Shown: positions 1-8,378, numbered from the stretch's first letter. The stretch is DNA of 64,000 bases from Pristimantibacillus sp052113225 (GCF_052113225.1 NZ_JBFRCT010000008.1:1-64000); one strand, 5' to 3'. Program-made: numbers and translations. The notes: a model not told the origin generated them from the letters alone.

Positions 1-143
1 GAAAGCATCTAAGCGTGAAGCCCCCCTCAAGATGAGATTTCCCAATTAGTAAGACCCCTTGAAGACGACGAGGTTGATAGGTTCGGGGTGGAAGCACAGC
101 AATGTGTGGAGCTGACGAATACTAATCGGTCGAGGGCTTATCC
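1..143 (+). rRNA. 23S ribosomal RNA, 3' end (partial)
   Basis: The window opens inside a 23S rRNA gene. The stretch ending in CGGTCGAGGGCTTATCC matches the conserved 3' terminus of Bacillota 23S rRNA, and the preceding GAGCTGACGAATACTAAT segment is equally characteristic. The 5' part lies outside the window. The mature end is set at about 143 by analogy. No 5S gene follows before the terminator at 233-262. Confidence 0.93.
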
Positions 144-501
144 TACAAAATCTTGCGTGTTAATCGCAAGTGATATAAATTGCTTAAGTTTCATTCATTC
201 GCATCCAGTTTTCAAGGCGTAAGCCAAGAAAAGTCTGCCGCATTAGCGGCAGGCTTTTTTGTTGTTTTAAGGGGTTGAAGGAAAGTTAAAAGATATTAAT
301 AATCATTTCAACCCTCCGATAACTTAATAATAATACGAATTATATATTAAATAACGAGTATATTCATGAAAGAACATCAGTGAATTAGAGTTATATTAGA
401 ACAGATTAGAATATTCTAGTTAATTATGATGTTCAGGATAGTTATGGTATACTCGTGAGCCCAAGAACAATTTAGGCTACATACATTCTGGAGGGATTTG
501 C
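144..501 (+). other. gap between rRNA and wall hydrolase gene
   Basis: No protein gene is visible here. The first 90 bases are rRNA operon trailer, then the terminator at 233-262, then AT-rich DNA that presumably holds the promoter of the hydrolase at 502. A 5S rRNA would be expected in this trailer and is absent. Confidence 0.6.
233..262 (+). terminator. rRNA operon terminator
   Basis: The hairpin GTCTGCCGC-atta-GCGGCAGGC is followed directly by six T residues. It lies about 90 bp after the 23S end, so it probably ends the rRNA operon. Confidence 0.88.
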
Positions 502-1143
502 TTGATGAAACGAAAGCTAGGATTACTTGCTCTAACGATGCTGATGGCATCGATCTTCTGTCTGCCATTTCAGGCTTCAGCCGCATCATTAACCGTAGGC
601 AGCAAAGGTAGTGAGGTTGGAGATTTACAGGAAAGACTCTACATGCTGGACTATTATAAAGGTTCAATTACAAAATACTTTAGCGCTTCGACGAAATCGG
701 CTGTTGCAGCCTTTCAAAAGGGAGCAGGCCTTAAAGCTGACGGTGTTGCGGGTTCCGTTACGCTGCATGCGCTGCATAAAGTTACGGTTGACCGCTCCGA
801 CCTATCTCGAATGGCGAGAGTCGTGAATGCAGAGGCGAAAGGCGAAAGCTACAAAGGGAAAATCGCTGTAGCTGCTGTTATTTTGAATCGGACCAAAGCT
901 AATGGTTTCCCAGGTACAATTCGCGGCGTTATTTTTGCACCAAGCGCTTTCAGCGTAGTGAGTAACGGGCAATTCTGGGATATGCCAACAGTCAGTGCAC
1001 TGGATGCATCAAAGGATGCTGCGAAGCGCATAGATCCAACGCATGGAGCATTGTATTTTTACAACCCAAAACTTACCGATTCCAAATGGATGAAGTCTCG
1101 TCCGGTAATAGCGAAGATCGGGAATCATGTCTTTACGAAGTAA
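502..1143 (+). CDS. secreted SleB/CwlJ-type cell wall hydrolase
   Basis: This 213-residue secreted hydrolase probably cleaves spore cortex or vegetative peptidoglycan. Residues 1-28 form a signal peptide ending in QASA. Residues about 29-93 are a peptidoglycan-binding domain (PG_binding_1). Residues about 100-212 are the SleB/CwlJ hydrolase domain, with its invariant glutamate in VNAEAKGE. GGAGGG at 490-495 serves a TTG at 502 or the ATG at 505; either is possible. Length and domain order match the SleB family, but a role in germination rather than wall turnover is inference. It is monocistronic, between the rRNA terminator and a bidirectional terminator shared with mntH. Confidence 0.87.
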   Translation: MMKRKLGLLALTMLMASIFCLPFQASAASLTVGSKGSEVGDLQERLYMLDYYKGSITKYFSASTKSAVAAFQKGAGLKADGVAGSVTLHALHKVTVDRSDLSRMARVVNAEAKGESYKGKIAVAAVILNRTKANGFPGTIRGVIFAPSAFSVVSNGQFWDMPTVSALDASKDAAKRIDPTHGALYFYNPKLTDSKWMKSRPVIAKIGNHVFTK

Positions 1144-1147
1144 ATAG

Positions 1148-1192
1148 AATGGCCTGTCGTTACGATTATCGTAATGACAGGCCATTTTTTTA
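1148..1192. terminator. bidirectional terminator
   Basis: A near-perfect stem, AATGGCCTGTC paired with GACAGGCCATT, is followed by a T-run on the plus strand and mirrored by A residues. It serves both the hydrolase gene and the convergent mntH. Confidence 0.85.
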
Positions 1193-2536
1193 TCCGAAGA
1201 AGGTTTTGTACAGCAGGTAGATATTGAGTCCAATAATGATAATGGCCACGAACCAGGCAAGCAGCTTAACCCAGAGTGGATTAACGAATGTGCCCATCTT
1301 CTTCTTATCACTTGTGAATTGAATGAGCGGGATAACGGCAAAGGAGAGCTGGAATGACAAGATGATCTGGCTTAAGATCAAAAGATCGGTTGTACCGCTT
1401 TCTCCGTATATGGCTGTTACGATAACGGCTGGAATAACGGCTAAGAGCCGTGTAATCAAGCGGCGGAGCCATGCGGCAATCCGAATGTTCAGGAATCCCT
1501 CCATGACGATCTGGCCGGCCAAAGTCCCCGTTAAGGTTGAATTTTGACCAGATGCAAGCAGGGCAACTCCAAATAAGACGGAGCCTACTGCTGTTCCAAG
1601 CAAAGGTGTCAATAAATCATAGGCTTCACTAATGTCAGCAACCTCGGTCATGCCTGCTTTGTTAAAGGTTGCAGCAGAGATGATCAGAATGGCAGCATTG
1701 ATGAATAGGGCAAAGAACAAGGCAATTGTAGAATCCCAAGTTGCATATTTTATCGCTTCACGTTTGCCAAGCTCTGTCTGCTCAATGCGCCTAGTTTGAA
1801 CGATAGAGGAATGCAAATACAGGTTATGGGGCATAACGGTTGCACCGAGAATACCGATCGCGATGTAGAGCATAGTAGGATCCATAATGATGTGATGACT
1901 TGGAATAAATCCGGCAAATAAGGCCGATGTATCTGGCTTGGCGAAGAAAATCTCCGTTATGAAACACGCACCAATCGTAAAAATAAGAACGATAACTAAA
2001 GTTTCAATATAACGGAAGCCTTTGTTTTGCAGCAACAGCACGATAAATACATCGAGTACGGTAATAATAACTCCATATATAATCGGGATTCCGAATAATA
2101 AATTTAATGCGATGGCAGAACCAATAACTTCGGCTAAGTCACAAGCTGCAATCGCGAGCTCACAAAGGATCCAGAGACCAAATACGACCGGTTTGCTGTA
2201 ATGATCGCGGCAAGCCTGCGCTAAGTCACGGCCTGTTACAATTCCGAGTCTGCCAGCCAATGCCTGAAGAAGCACTGCCATCAGGTTGGAGATGAGGATA
2301 ACGGAGAGCAGGGTATAGCCAAACATGGCGCCTCCAGCAATATCAGTGGCCCAGTTCCCTGGATCCATGTAGCCAACAGCAACCAAATAGCCAGGACCTG
2401 CGAAGGCGAGAAATTTTTTGAGCCAAGAGCCTTTCAGTGGAATACGGAGCGAGCGATGCACCTCAGGGAGAGAAGGTTGAGAGCCTTTTGTTCTCCATGC
2501 ATCATCCTGCGAGCCTGTAGCAGATGGTCCTACCAT
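1190..2536 (-). CDS. mntH: Nramp-family manganese/divalent metal transporter
   Basis: This 448-residue membrane protein imports Mn(II), and possibly other divalent metals, by proton symport. The Nramp signature DPGN is at residues 58-61 (metal-binding TM1), and MPHNLYLHSS (TM6 metal site) is near residue 234. Eleven or so hydrophobic segments fill the rest, the usual size for MntH. The start is ATG at 2536 with an AGGTG motif just upstream. A sigma-A-like promoter (2656-2683) and two dyads in the leader suggest metal-responsive repression by an MntR-type regulator, which is not encoded here. Confidence 0.92.
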   Translation of the reverse strand: MVGPSATGSQDDAWRTKGSQPSLPEVHRSLRIPLKGSWLKKFLAFAGPGYLVAVGYMDPGNWATDIAGGAMFGYTLLSVILISNLMAVLLQALAGRLGIVTGRDLAQACRDHYSKPVVFGLWILCELAIAACDLAEVIGSAIALNLLFGIPIIYGVIITVLDVFIVLLLQNKGFRYIETLVIVLIFTIGACFITEIFFAKPDTSALFAGFIPSHHIIMDPTMLYIAIGILGATVMPHNLYLHSSIVQTRRIEQTELGKREAIKYATWDSTIALFFALFINAAILIISAATFNKAGMTEVADISEAYDLLTPLLGTAVGSVLFGVALLASGQNSTLTGTLAGQIVMEGFLNIRIAAWLRRLITRLLAVIPAVIVTAIYGESGTTDLLILSQIILSFQLSFAVIPLIQFTSDKKKMGTFVNPLWVKLLAWFVAIIIIGLNIYLLYKTFFG

Positions 2537-2573
2537 CGTGAATCACCTCTTGTCTTTTCCTTAGACTAATAAT

Positions 2574-2589
2574 GTTGCCTTAGCGCAAC
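2574..2589 (-). promoter_or_regulatory. candidate MntR operator in mntH leader
   Basis: GTTGC-CTTAGC-GCAAC is a 5-bp dyad just upstream of mntH. It resembles the GCCTTA core of DtxR/MntR boxes. A second dyad, ACATAC-ttaggt-GTATGT, lies at 2609-2626. Assignment to MntR is inference. Confidence 0.4.
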
Positions 2590-2655
2590 TTATCTTGTAA
2601 AAAAAACCACATACTTAGGTGTATGTAGATATTATCTGAATGTTCCTATAAATTT

Positions 2656-2683
2656 ATTGTACCAGTGCAACTTTTTTTGTCAA
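2656..2683 (-). promoter_or_regulatory. mntH promoter
   Basis: Read on the minus strand, TTGACA (2678-2683) is separated by 16 bp from TACAAT (2656-2661). This is a near-consensus vegetative promoter about 120 bp upstream of the mntH start. Both dyads lie downstream of it, where a repressor would block elongation or initiation. Confidence 0.7.
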
Positions 2684-2805
2684 CGACAACTTTTCCGTAA
2701 AACCAAAATGGTTATTTAGAGTGAAGGATAAATAGTACTCGTGTGGAAAAAGTTATTCTGTCCCATTTTGTTAATTAATACTCCATGTAGGTGATGTGTA
2801 CGCGA

Positions 2806-2832
2806 AAGGCTGTTCCGCTCGGGAACAGCCTT
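2806..2832 (-). terminator. terminator-like hairpin
   Basis: AAGGCTGTTCC-gctc-GGGAACAGCCTT is a perfect 11-bp stem just after the small gene at 2840-3046. Its T-tract is short on the minus strand, so termination strength is uncertain. Confidence 0.55.
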
Positions 2833-2839
2833 AACTTGA

Positions 2840-3046
2840 TTAGGGATGTTTATGAGTAGGAAGCTCCTCATAGTGGCTATCAAATGATTGTTGAACATGA
2901 TCCACGATTTCTTCAACGGCTTCGCTGACCATATCCAGTGGTCCAGTGTTTTCATGATTTTTTGGCGTATTAATGCCTGCTACGGTATTGGACGTTTCAT
3001 TATACATTTCGTTATATTCGTCATCGTGCTTCTCTTTGTTGTGCAT
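2840..3046 (-). CDS. small acidic hypothetical protein
   Basis: This is a 68-residue, soluble, acidic and His/Asp/Glu-rich protein with no membrane segment and no recognised family. The start is the ATG at 3046 because AAGGAGG lies 9 bases upstream; a longer reading frame to 3070 lacks a ribosome site. It is convergent with nothing and ends at the hairpin 2806-2832. Its position next to sigK is compatible with a spore-related role, but nothing in the sequence shows one. Confidence 0.6.
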   Translation of the reverse strand: MHNKEKHDDEYNEMYNETSNTVAGINTPKNHENTGPLDMVSEAVEEIVDHVQQSFDSHYEELPTHKHP

Positions 3047-3173
3047 GTTAGATTGCCTCCTTCTACACATAGCTCTGCTACTGGTCTTGAGGTAGTTTAC
3101 CCGATTAGAGGAAAAGCCAAACAGATGTCATTCGACGAATTTCTACGTACATGCACTTCTAGGCCGTGGCCTA

Positions 3174-3181
3174 CATACAAT
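3174..3181 (+). promoter_or_regulatory. possible sigma-E/sigma-K -10 element upstream of sigK
   Basis: CATACAAT about 75 bp before the sigK start matches the -10 consensus of mother-cell sporulation sigma factors. A convincing -35 at the right spacing is not visible, so this is tentative. Confidence 0.3.
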
Positions 3182-3253
3182 GTAGAACCGACTTCATCGT
3201 GAACCAGTGGTATGTCATGCCCCTGGTAATCCAGCTTATGGGGGTGCAGGAAT

Positions 3254-3952
3254 ATGGGATTGTTTGCTGCAATTGCTCTGTTCATTAAGCAGCTGTCGCT
3301 GCTCGTATCGTACGTGAAAAATAATGCTTTTCCGCAGCCGCTTCATGAAGAGGAAGAGATGAAGCATCTGCAGTTGATGGCAGAGGGCAATGCGCATTCG
3401 CGCAATCTGTTGATTGAACATAATTTGAGGTTAGTCGCGCACATTGTCAAAAAATTCGACAATACAGGAGAGGACCTCGAGGATCTAATCTCGATCGGAA
3501 CCATCGGGCTTATTAAAGCGATCGAAAGTTTTCAGACGGGTAAGGGGACGAAGCTCGCGACATTCGCAGCTCGTTGTATCGAGAATGAAATACTTATGCA
3601 TTTACGCTCTTTGAAGAAGACTAGGAAAGACGTCTCTCTGCATGACCCTATAGGCACAGACAAAGAAGGCAATGAAATTACTTTGATCGATATCCTGGGT
3701 ACAGAAGCAGACGATGTTGTTGACCGGGTGCAGCTGAAGATCGAGAAGAGCAAGATCTACCGTAACCTCGATATACTCGATGAGCGGGAGCAGGAAGTGA
3801 TCCGCGGCCGCTTCGGCCTGGATCATGGTGGGGATGAGCGGACGCAGAGGGAGATTGCGAAGGAACTGGGTATCAGCCGGAGTTATGTGTCGCGGATTGA
3901 GAAGAGGGCGTTAATGAAGCTATATCATGAGTTTTATAAGGCGAAGAAGTAA
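3254..3952 (+). CDS. sigK: sporulation sigma factor pro-sigma-K, full length
   Basis: This is the late mother-cell sigma factor, which directs RNA polymerase to coat and cortex genes. The 232 residues include the hydrophobic pro-sequence (1-19, cleaved before YVKNNAFPQPL in the family), region 2 around the LISIGTIGLIKAIESF motif, and region 4 with the ELGISRSYVSRIEKRA helix-turn-helix. The gene is uninterrupted, unlike B. subtilis sigK, which is split by skin. A second 3' copy with the same protein sequence begins at 43425 and a third scrap lies at 46836. The two long copies share a 68-bp identical core here at 3581-3648. The 3' portion may therefore be a replacement delivered by an integrating element (inference). 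GGGGGTG precedes the ATG. Confidence 0.95.
   Translation: MGLFAAIALFIKQLSLLVSYVKNNAFPQPLHEEEEMKHLQLMAEGNAHSRNLLIEHNLRLVAHIVKKFDNTGEDLEDLISIGTIGLIKAIESFQTGKGTKLATFAARCIENEILMHLRSLKKTRKDVSLHDPIGTDKEGNEITLIDILGTEADDVVDRVQLKIEKSKIYRNLDILDEREQEVIRGRFGLDHGGDERTQREIAKELGISRSYVSRIEKRALMKLYHEFYKAKK
3581..3648 (+). repeat. 68-bp identical core shared by sigK copies (putative attachment core)
   Basis: These 68 bases are identical to 43558-43625, whereas both flanks differ at many third codon positions. The segment begins GAGAATGAAATAC and so contains AATGA, the 5-bp crossover sequence of the B. subtilis skin element at the same codons (IENEIL). It could be an attachment core or a gene-conversion tract. 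Confidence 0.6.
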
Positions 3953-4060
3953 AGTGAAGAAAATGGATTGTTATAACTACAAATTGCAATGAGTTAAACT
4001 AATTGCTCGTAAGAGGGACATTAAAACATAATGTAAGAGATGAATTCTTGTTCGCATTAT

Positions 4061-4095
4061 TAAGCCATCCTTTTAGTGAAGGATGGCTTTTTGAA
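4061..4095 (+). terminator. terminator downstream of sigK
   Basis: AGCCATCC-ttttagtga-GGATGGCT is followed by TTTTTG, 110 bp after the sigK stop. Confidence 0.75.
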
Positions 4096-4241
4096 TGAAG
4101 AATTTTAAATTGGAGAGAATGTAATATTCCTCTCCTACCTACACAAATTGGTTGTTGAAGCTGCGGACTGGACCGCAACCAATGAAATTCTCTGATAAGT
4201 ATGAAACATCCTGGACACTTTGAGAGCGAATTAAGACTTCC

Positions 4242-4511
4242 CTATTTTTCATTAGCTAGGTCACATAAGAATTTCTCTACCACATCGTCCTCGAGATGGA
4301 ATAGATCTATTATAGCGTAATCTTGCTCCAGTATATGAGCACCTACGTATTCCTTTTGAGTAAGGGTAAGACGTCCTTTATTATTGTTTCTCCTACTGTA
4401 CTCAAACGATAAGAAATTTATAAGTTGGAAATACCTCATGTCAGTATACTTGTCCATCCATAACTCTTGAATTAAATGGGTGATTCTTGCGATGCGTTCA
4501 GGGCTTCTCAT
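4242..4511 (-). CDS. hypothetical protein
   Basis: This reads as an 89-residue soluble, charged protein of unknown family, helical in appearance (RIARITHLIQELW, HLEDDVVEKF). The frame is open to an ATG at 4589 (115 residues), but only the ATG at 4511 has a good ribosome site (GGAGG, 8 bases upstream), so it is preferred. It lies between sigK and the first array element, on the opposite strand to the array genes. It could be the first gene of the island or a normal sigK neighbour. Confidence 0.5.
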   Translation of the reverse strand: MRSPERIARITHLIQELWMDKYTDMRYFQLINFLSFEYSRRNNNKGRLTLTQKEYVGAHILEQDYAIIDLFHLEDDVVEKFLCDLANEK

Positions 4512-4604
4512 GATATTGGCCTCCAGTAACTCTCTTAAATGGTTTTTTATTATAACTTCTGTGAGGGTTTTAGGATTTCCTCTTGTCATATAAATATTTT
4601 AACG

Positions 4605-4648
4605 AGCTGAAAGGGCAGGAGTTATTAAGCTAACGGGCAGGTTAACGC
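4605..4648 (+). repeat. array element E1 (fused arms, no hairpin)
   Basis: Two right-arm cores, AAGGGCAGG (4610-4619) and GGGCAGGTTAACGC (4635-4648), occur in tandem. The second is joined directly to a left-arm core, GCTAACGGG, through a shared GGG. It looks like a collapsed or recombined remnant of the array repeat, and marks the left boundary of the array. Confidence 0.55.
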
Positions 4649-4723
4649 AACTACTGATCAGCAGGATGCGTATTTATAAGAGAAGACAATTACCTGTTAG
4701 TCAAAATTCAACAGATAGGAAGA

Positions 4724-5233
4724 TTGTATCAAATGATGAAGCAAACTAAATTCACCTTGCTATCTCTAGCACTAGCCGCAGCTTTAACGATTCCAGCAGT
4801 AATTAACGCTGATTCTGAAGAGGTAACACCGACAGAATCCAATTCCCCAATCGTAACTCCAGCCACGTCGCCAGAAGTACCTGACGAAGGCTTTGAATCT
4901 ATTACGCCGTTTATTAAGGGTAACCAACAGCCTCTCACAACCGTGACCGCTTCTACTTCTGGCGCCCCCGCCTATTTTGTAATACCAGCTGGTTATGGAC
5001 ATGGAAAATTTTATTTTCACAACACAGGTAAAGGCGTGCTAACGGTTACGATGAAACACTCGTCAGGGTTAGAGTATATTGCAGCAACTATACAGCCAGG
5101 ACAAGCATATACATGGAGAAGTACGACGGATTATCCACAAGGAATGCGCGGTGGTGATTATGCCATCTCATTCCAGTGTTCCAATGGTGTAAGTGTAGAG
5201 TGGTCTGCATCCGCTTCCGATAGTGTAACTTGA
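4724..5233 (+). CDS. small secreted hypothetical protein
   Basis: A 169-residue exported protein. An N-terminal signal peptide ends near VINADS, a Pro/Thr/Ser-rich linker follows (about residues 31-60), then a beta-rich C-terminal domain of about 100 residues. No known family is recognised. The start is TTG at 4724 (AGGAAG 5 bases upstream) or the ATG at 4733. It is the first plus-strand gene of the array and is followed by element E2, as expected for one gene per repeat. Confidence 0.6.
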   Translation: MYQMMKQTKFTLLSLALAAALTIPAVINADSEEVTPTESNSPIVTPATSPEVPDEGFESITPFIKGNQQPLTTVTASTSGAPAYFVIPAGYGHGKFYFHNTGKGVLTVTMKHSSGLEYIAATIQPGQAYTWRSTTDYPQGMRGGDYAISFQCSNGVSVEWSASASDSVT

Positions 5234-5308
5234 AGAAATTACACTGAATGAAGATCTGGGATTGATAAAGGGAAGTCGGATGGATTGGTATCTTCACTTT
5301 TTACGTTA

Positions 5309-5396
5309 AGCTATCGGGAGACTATAGTTCAATCAATAAGGCTGCAGCAGATCGGAAGATCTGCTGCAGCCTTTGTTGAAGTAAAGGGCAGGTTAA
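5309..5396 (+). repeat. array element E2 (complete, attC-like)
   Basis: The left arm is GCTATCGGGAG then ACTATAGTTCAATCAATAA. The inner stem is 14 bp, GGCTGCAGCAGATC paired with GATCTGCTGCAGCC. The right arm is TTGAAGTAAAGGGCAGGTTAA. TTCAA and TTGAA of the two arms are complementary, giving a nested fold. It lies 75 bp after the preceding stop codon. Confidence 0.8.
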
Positions 5397-5484
5397 TTTC
5401 AATATGAGGTAATATAAATATTATCCTATTGTGGCTAGGGAGTAGTGTAACTGTCTAAGCATCAGCTCATTGAAGTTATGGGAG

Positions 5485-5583
5485 ATGATTAAAAGTTATA
5501 CAGGGTTACCAATAAGTGAGGCATATGAACCTAGATGGATTAAACAACTCCGCAGACTATTACGGGGAACTTTAGTTGAATAG
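5485..5583 (+). pseudogene. gene remnant between E2 and E3
   Basis: A 32-residue open frame (MIKSYTGLPISEAYEP...) reads like the C-terminal end of a real protein, with balanced composition and its stop inside the E3 left arm. There is no proper ribosome site and no N-terminal part. It is probably what remains of a cassette gene; the function cannot be read. Confidence 0.3.
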
Positions 5584-5640
5584 CCAAACTAAATGAAGCC
5601 GCCGGTACACGATCGGCAGGTTTTTTTCGTTAATAGAGGG
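5557..5640 (+). repeat. array element E3 (second hairpin family)
   Basis: The left arm ATTACGGGGAACTTTAG-TTGAATAGCC is followed by a different hairpin, GCCGCCGG-tacacga-TCGGCAGG, and a T-run. The right arm is degenerate. The same hairpin family recurs in E11 and E12. Confidence 0.65.
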
Positions 5641-5977
5641 AGTGGATTTCCAATATATTACAAAAGTATGTTGGGAGGTGTGTTATATACGGTAACTGAC
5701 CATTAGACGGTTACCGCTATCAGCGGTTCGGAGGTTACTAAAGAAACTACATATTTTTTATTCGCTTGAATGGATCAGCTAAGAAAGTATATTTACTACT
5801 AGGCATTTTCATTAAAATAGCGATGCAGGGATGAACTGCAACGCTATTTTATGATAATCACTTCTTTGGATATACTTACGTGAACCGTAACTCCAGCGAG
5901 TTACCCCCTTTAGGGACAACCCTTTTATAAGTACGGTGGAGTGAGAGGACGGGGGCTAGCGCTCCCACCTACACGAT
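5641..5977 (+). other. gene-free stretch
   Basis: No convincing gene. It contains a dyad around GGTTACCGCTATCAGCGGTT (5710-5735) and the hairpin 5815-5850. Confidence 0.45.
5815..5850. terminator. bidirectional terminator-like hairpin
   Basis: AAAATAGCG-TGCAG paired with CTGCA-CGCTATTTT. It lies downstream of the minus-strand lipoprotein gene and probably ends that operon. Confidence 0.6.
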
Positions 5978-6469
5978 TCAATGACTACTACCGCTGTTTT
6001 CCAACTTTACCCCGGCTTTATTGCCCTCGAAGTAATGCCAGGTTCGATAGCTGTCAATGACGCTTGGGTCGGTGCTAGAACCGTAGTAGCTCGAGACGTA
6101 TTTGTAATCCGCAGTATCTTTGCCGCTCAGCATGAAGACAATCTCAATATCGGGATAGGGAAAAGTCCGTTTGCCATGCTTATCGGCATAGCGCTGCTTC
6201 ACGATCTTCGTCTGTACCGGATCGCTGAGGAAGAAGTTGCGAGTCTCCTCGAAAATTGCCGTCCGCTCGGCATCGCTGCCGTCCATGACATACCGGAACG
6301 ATAAGCCTGTATCGCCGGAGAGGATCGTAAGCTGCTTGACGGATGTGTACCGCGACAGGATGTCGCTTCGGAACGTCTTCGTTTCATCCGTCTGAACGGA
6401 CGAAGGTTGTGAGCAACTTGCAATAAAAAGCAAGCAGCAGGCCATCAAGATGAAATAAGAGTTGCGCAT
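5978..6469 (-). CDS. lipoprotein of unknown function
   Basis: A 163-residue lipoprotein. Its signal peptide ends in the lipobox FIASC, with the lipidated cysteine at residue 19. The mature part is polar and fits no family I recognise. AAGGAGG precedes the ATG at 6469. It lies 40 bp downstream of the C39-like protease gene on the same strand, so the two are probably cotranscribed. A role as an inhibitor, chaperone or immunity partner for the protease is possible but not shown. Confidence 0.7.
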   Translation of the reverse strand: MRNSYFILMACCLLFIASCSQPSSVQTDETKTFRSDILSRYTSVKQLTILSGDTGLSFRYVMDGSDAERTAIFEETRNFFLSDPVQTKIVKQRYADKHGKRTFPYPDIEIVFMLSGKDTADYKYVSSYYGSSTDPSVIDSYRTWHYFEGNKAGVKLENSGSSH

Positions 6470-6509
6470 GGCAGTGCCTCCTTTAGATGGTGAAGTGATA
6501 AATAGTGGA

Positions 6510-7949
6510 CTATGAGAAGTAGATCAGACCCGGCGAACCGATAATGCCTTCGAACGCTTTCATAGCATCGAAGTGGGTCCGGTAGTTGATGCTTTCTCTA
6601 CGGCCCCAAGTCGAGACAGCAATCCAGCGGTTGTCGTTCACGTCGCGGTAATATTTTGTAATGGTCATCCAATGCCATTCATATTCGTAATCGGAAAACT
6701 TGGATAGATTAAGCGTGCCTACCGGAACATTGGAACTAAGACCAGCTTTAATATATGTCGCGGTATTATCCAGAGTGAAGGAAGCATTGCTAGTTACCCG
6801 CTTGAGCGTAACGCCTTTGTCCTTAGCATATGATTCGATATCGTCTGCAAAATCCCAGATGGACAATTCGCCGAGCCAGCCCGGATTGATTCTAGAATAC
6901 ATCGTGTTCATATGGGCTAAGAAATCAGTATAGGACAGCGTGCTACCAGTGTATAATTTACCGTATTTAGTCGAATTAGTAATCTTGGCCATGTAGTTAG
7001 TAATATTCGCGGCGGCTACGGGTCCACAGCCATTATTCTGCCAGTCGCTATCCGCGTACCAGTTTTGATTGCCCCCATAGCTGTAAACGCCTGTTTTGTA
7101 TTCAATAGGAACGAATAGTGAAGAGCTGCTCTCCGTCGTTAAGCTTACATCTTCCTTTGTAACGGTCGCAGCGGCGGCCAATGCAGCCGAGCTCGTAACT
7201 ATGGAAGATGCGTTCAATGCCGAGACGGCAGCTACGGGATCATTAGAAGCGGAAACATTATCGGAGCTGTTCAGAATGTTTTTCAAATGCTTCTCGTTCT
7301 CCGCATTGCGAATGAACTCGTAGCCGCTCCGAAGAGCTGCCTTGTTCTTAAGTATCTTCTGGGTCACATCTTTCTCCGCCGATGGCTGCGTCAGATCGGA
7401 ATATTGCTCACCGCTAGGTTGTACCGCCTTGACAAAGTATTGATAAGGAGGTAGGAATACGACGGAAGCAACGGACGCGCCGTTCGCTAGTGCTGCTAAG
7501 AGTTTCTCGCGAAGAGTTGAGACGGCATTATCTTCGATTCGAACGGAATAAACATCATAACCATCGGCAAGGGCGCCTACCGTTATGAATCCGATTTCCT
7601 TATTGGCCTCAAGCAGAGGAACCATATAAGCAAACAGGTTGCCTTCGAAATCATAGAGCGGCAATATATTATCCGACGGAGTGATTTTTTTGCCTTGCGT
7701 TTGAAAATCGTCTTTTAAATAATGCTTAATGTGGTACTGTGCTACTTTCAATATCTCTTTCGTGTTCAACTTGACAGCGTTCTTTAACGATTTGAGGGTG
7801 GAAGTCTCTGTCGCTTCCGGCTTAACTTCTTTTACAGACTGCGCTTCGTTGGTGTTGGCAGAGTCTGCGGCGGTAACAGACGTTCCTCCTGCCGTAATTG
7901 CACATGTTAATAACGCGATTAATAATTTTTTGTTAATACTAGCGGACAT
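6510..7949 (-). CDS. secreted C39-like (papain-fold) cysteine protease
   Basis: A 479-residue exported protein. Residues 1-28 are a signal peptide, followed by a roughly 260-residue propeptide-like region with little recognisable structure. The C-terminal domain (about 285-479) carries the catalytic-type cysteine in QNNGCGPVAAANI (C308), the histidine in WHWMTITKYY (H426) and a following AVSTWG strand, as in C39-like/papain-fold peptidases. The size suggests a secreted zymogen. The start is ATG at 7949 with AGGGGG upstream. It forms an operon with the lipoprotein gene downstream and runs opposite to the surrounding array genes. The substrate is unknown. Confidence 0.72.
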   Translation of the reverse strand: MSASINKKLLIALLTCAITAGGTSVTAADSANTNEAQSVKEVKPEATETSTLKSLKNAVKLNTKEILKVAQYHIKHYLKDDFQTQGKKITPSDNILPLYDFEGNLFAYMVPLLEANKEIGFITVGALADGYDVYSVRIEDNAVSTLREKLLAALANGASVASVVFLPPYQYFVKAVQPSGEQYSDLTQPSAEKDVTQKILKNKAALRSGYEFIRNAENEKHLKNILNSSDNVSASNDPVAAVSALNASSIVTSSAALAAAATVTKEDVSLTTESSSSLFVPIEYKTGVYSYGGNQNWYADSDWQNNGCGPVAAANITNYMAKITNSTKYGKLYTGSTLSYTDFLAHMNTMYSRINPGWLGELSIWDFADDIESYAKDKGVTLKRVTSNASFTLDNTATYIKAGLSSNVPVGTLNLSKFSDYEYEWHWMTITKYYRDVNDNRWIAVSTWGRRESINYRTHFDAMKAFEGIIGSPGLIYFS

Positions 7950-8237
7950 AACAATCCCCCTAATTTGGTAGAAGTCCCCTTATTTTTTCACAAATTAGGA
8001 ATTTTGTAAGTCGAAATATAGCGAATGAACATAGTTGTTTCGACCTATTTTTATTAAATATATTTTATGAGCGCTATTGGTACTAGGATTCATTAAGTCA
8101 AGTTATGCAGACAAATTGGCACTAGAATCTTGGCAAACAGGAATCAAATATCGAAAATTTGCTGCATTGGATGTTTATTAACAAATTAACTCTCCACATT
8201 ACTCAATTTTTGCTGTTAGTATTGATGAACAGAATTG

Positions 8238-8322
8238 AGTTAACGGAGAACTATAGTTCAATTAATAAGGCTGCAGCAGATCGGAGGATCTGCTGCAGCC
8301 TTTGTTGAAGGGCAGGATAGCG
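8238..8322 (+). repeat. array element E4 (complete)
   Basis: The left arm is GTTAACGGAGAACTATAG, TTCAATTAATAA follows, then the same 14-bp stem as E2. The right arm is shortened (TTGAAGGGCAGGATAGCGC). The nearest upstream gene is on the minus strand, so the cassette gene that once preceded it has been lost or replaced. Confidence 0.78.
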
Positions 8323-8378
8323 CAACTTTCCAACTGTTGGAAACGTAAATTAACATGAGGGGTATTGGAGGTGATTGA

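Noticed and set aside
5981..6304. 107-codon plus-strand frame
   Set aside because: It is entirely antisense to the lipoprotein gene, which has a clear lipobox and ribosome site.
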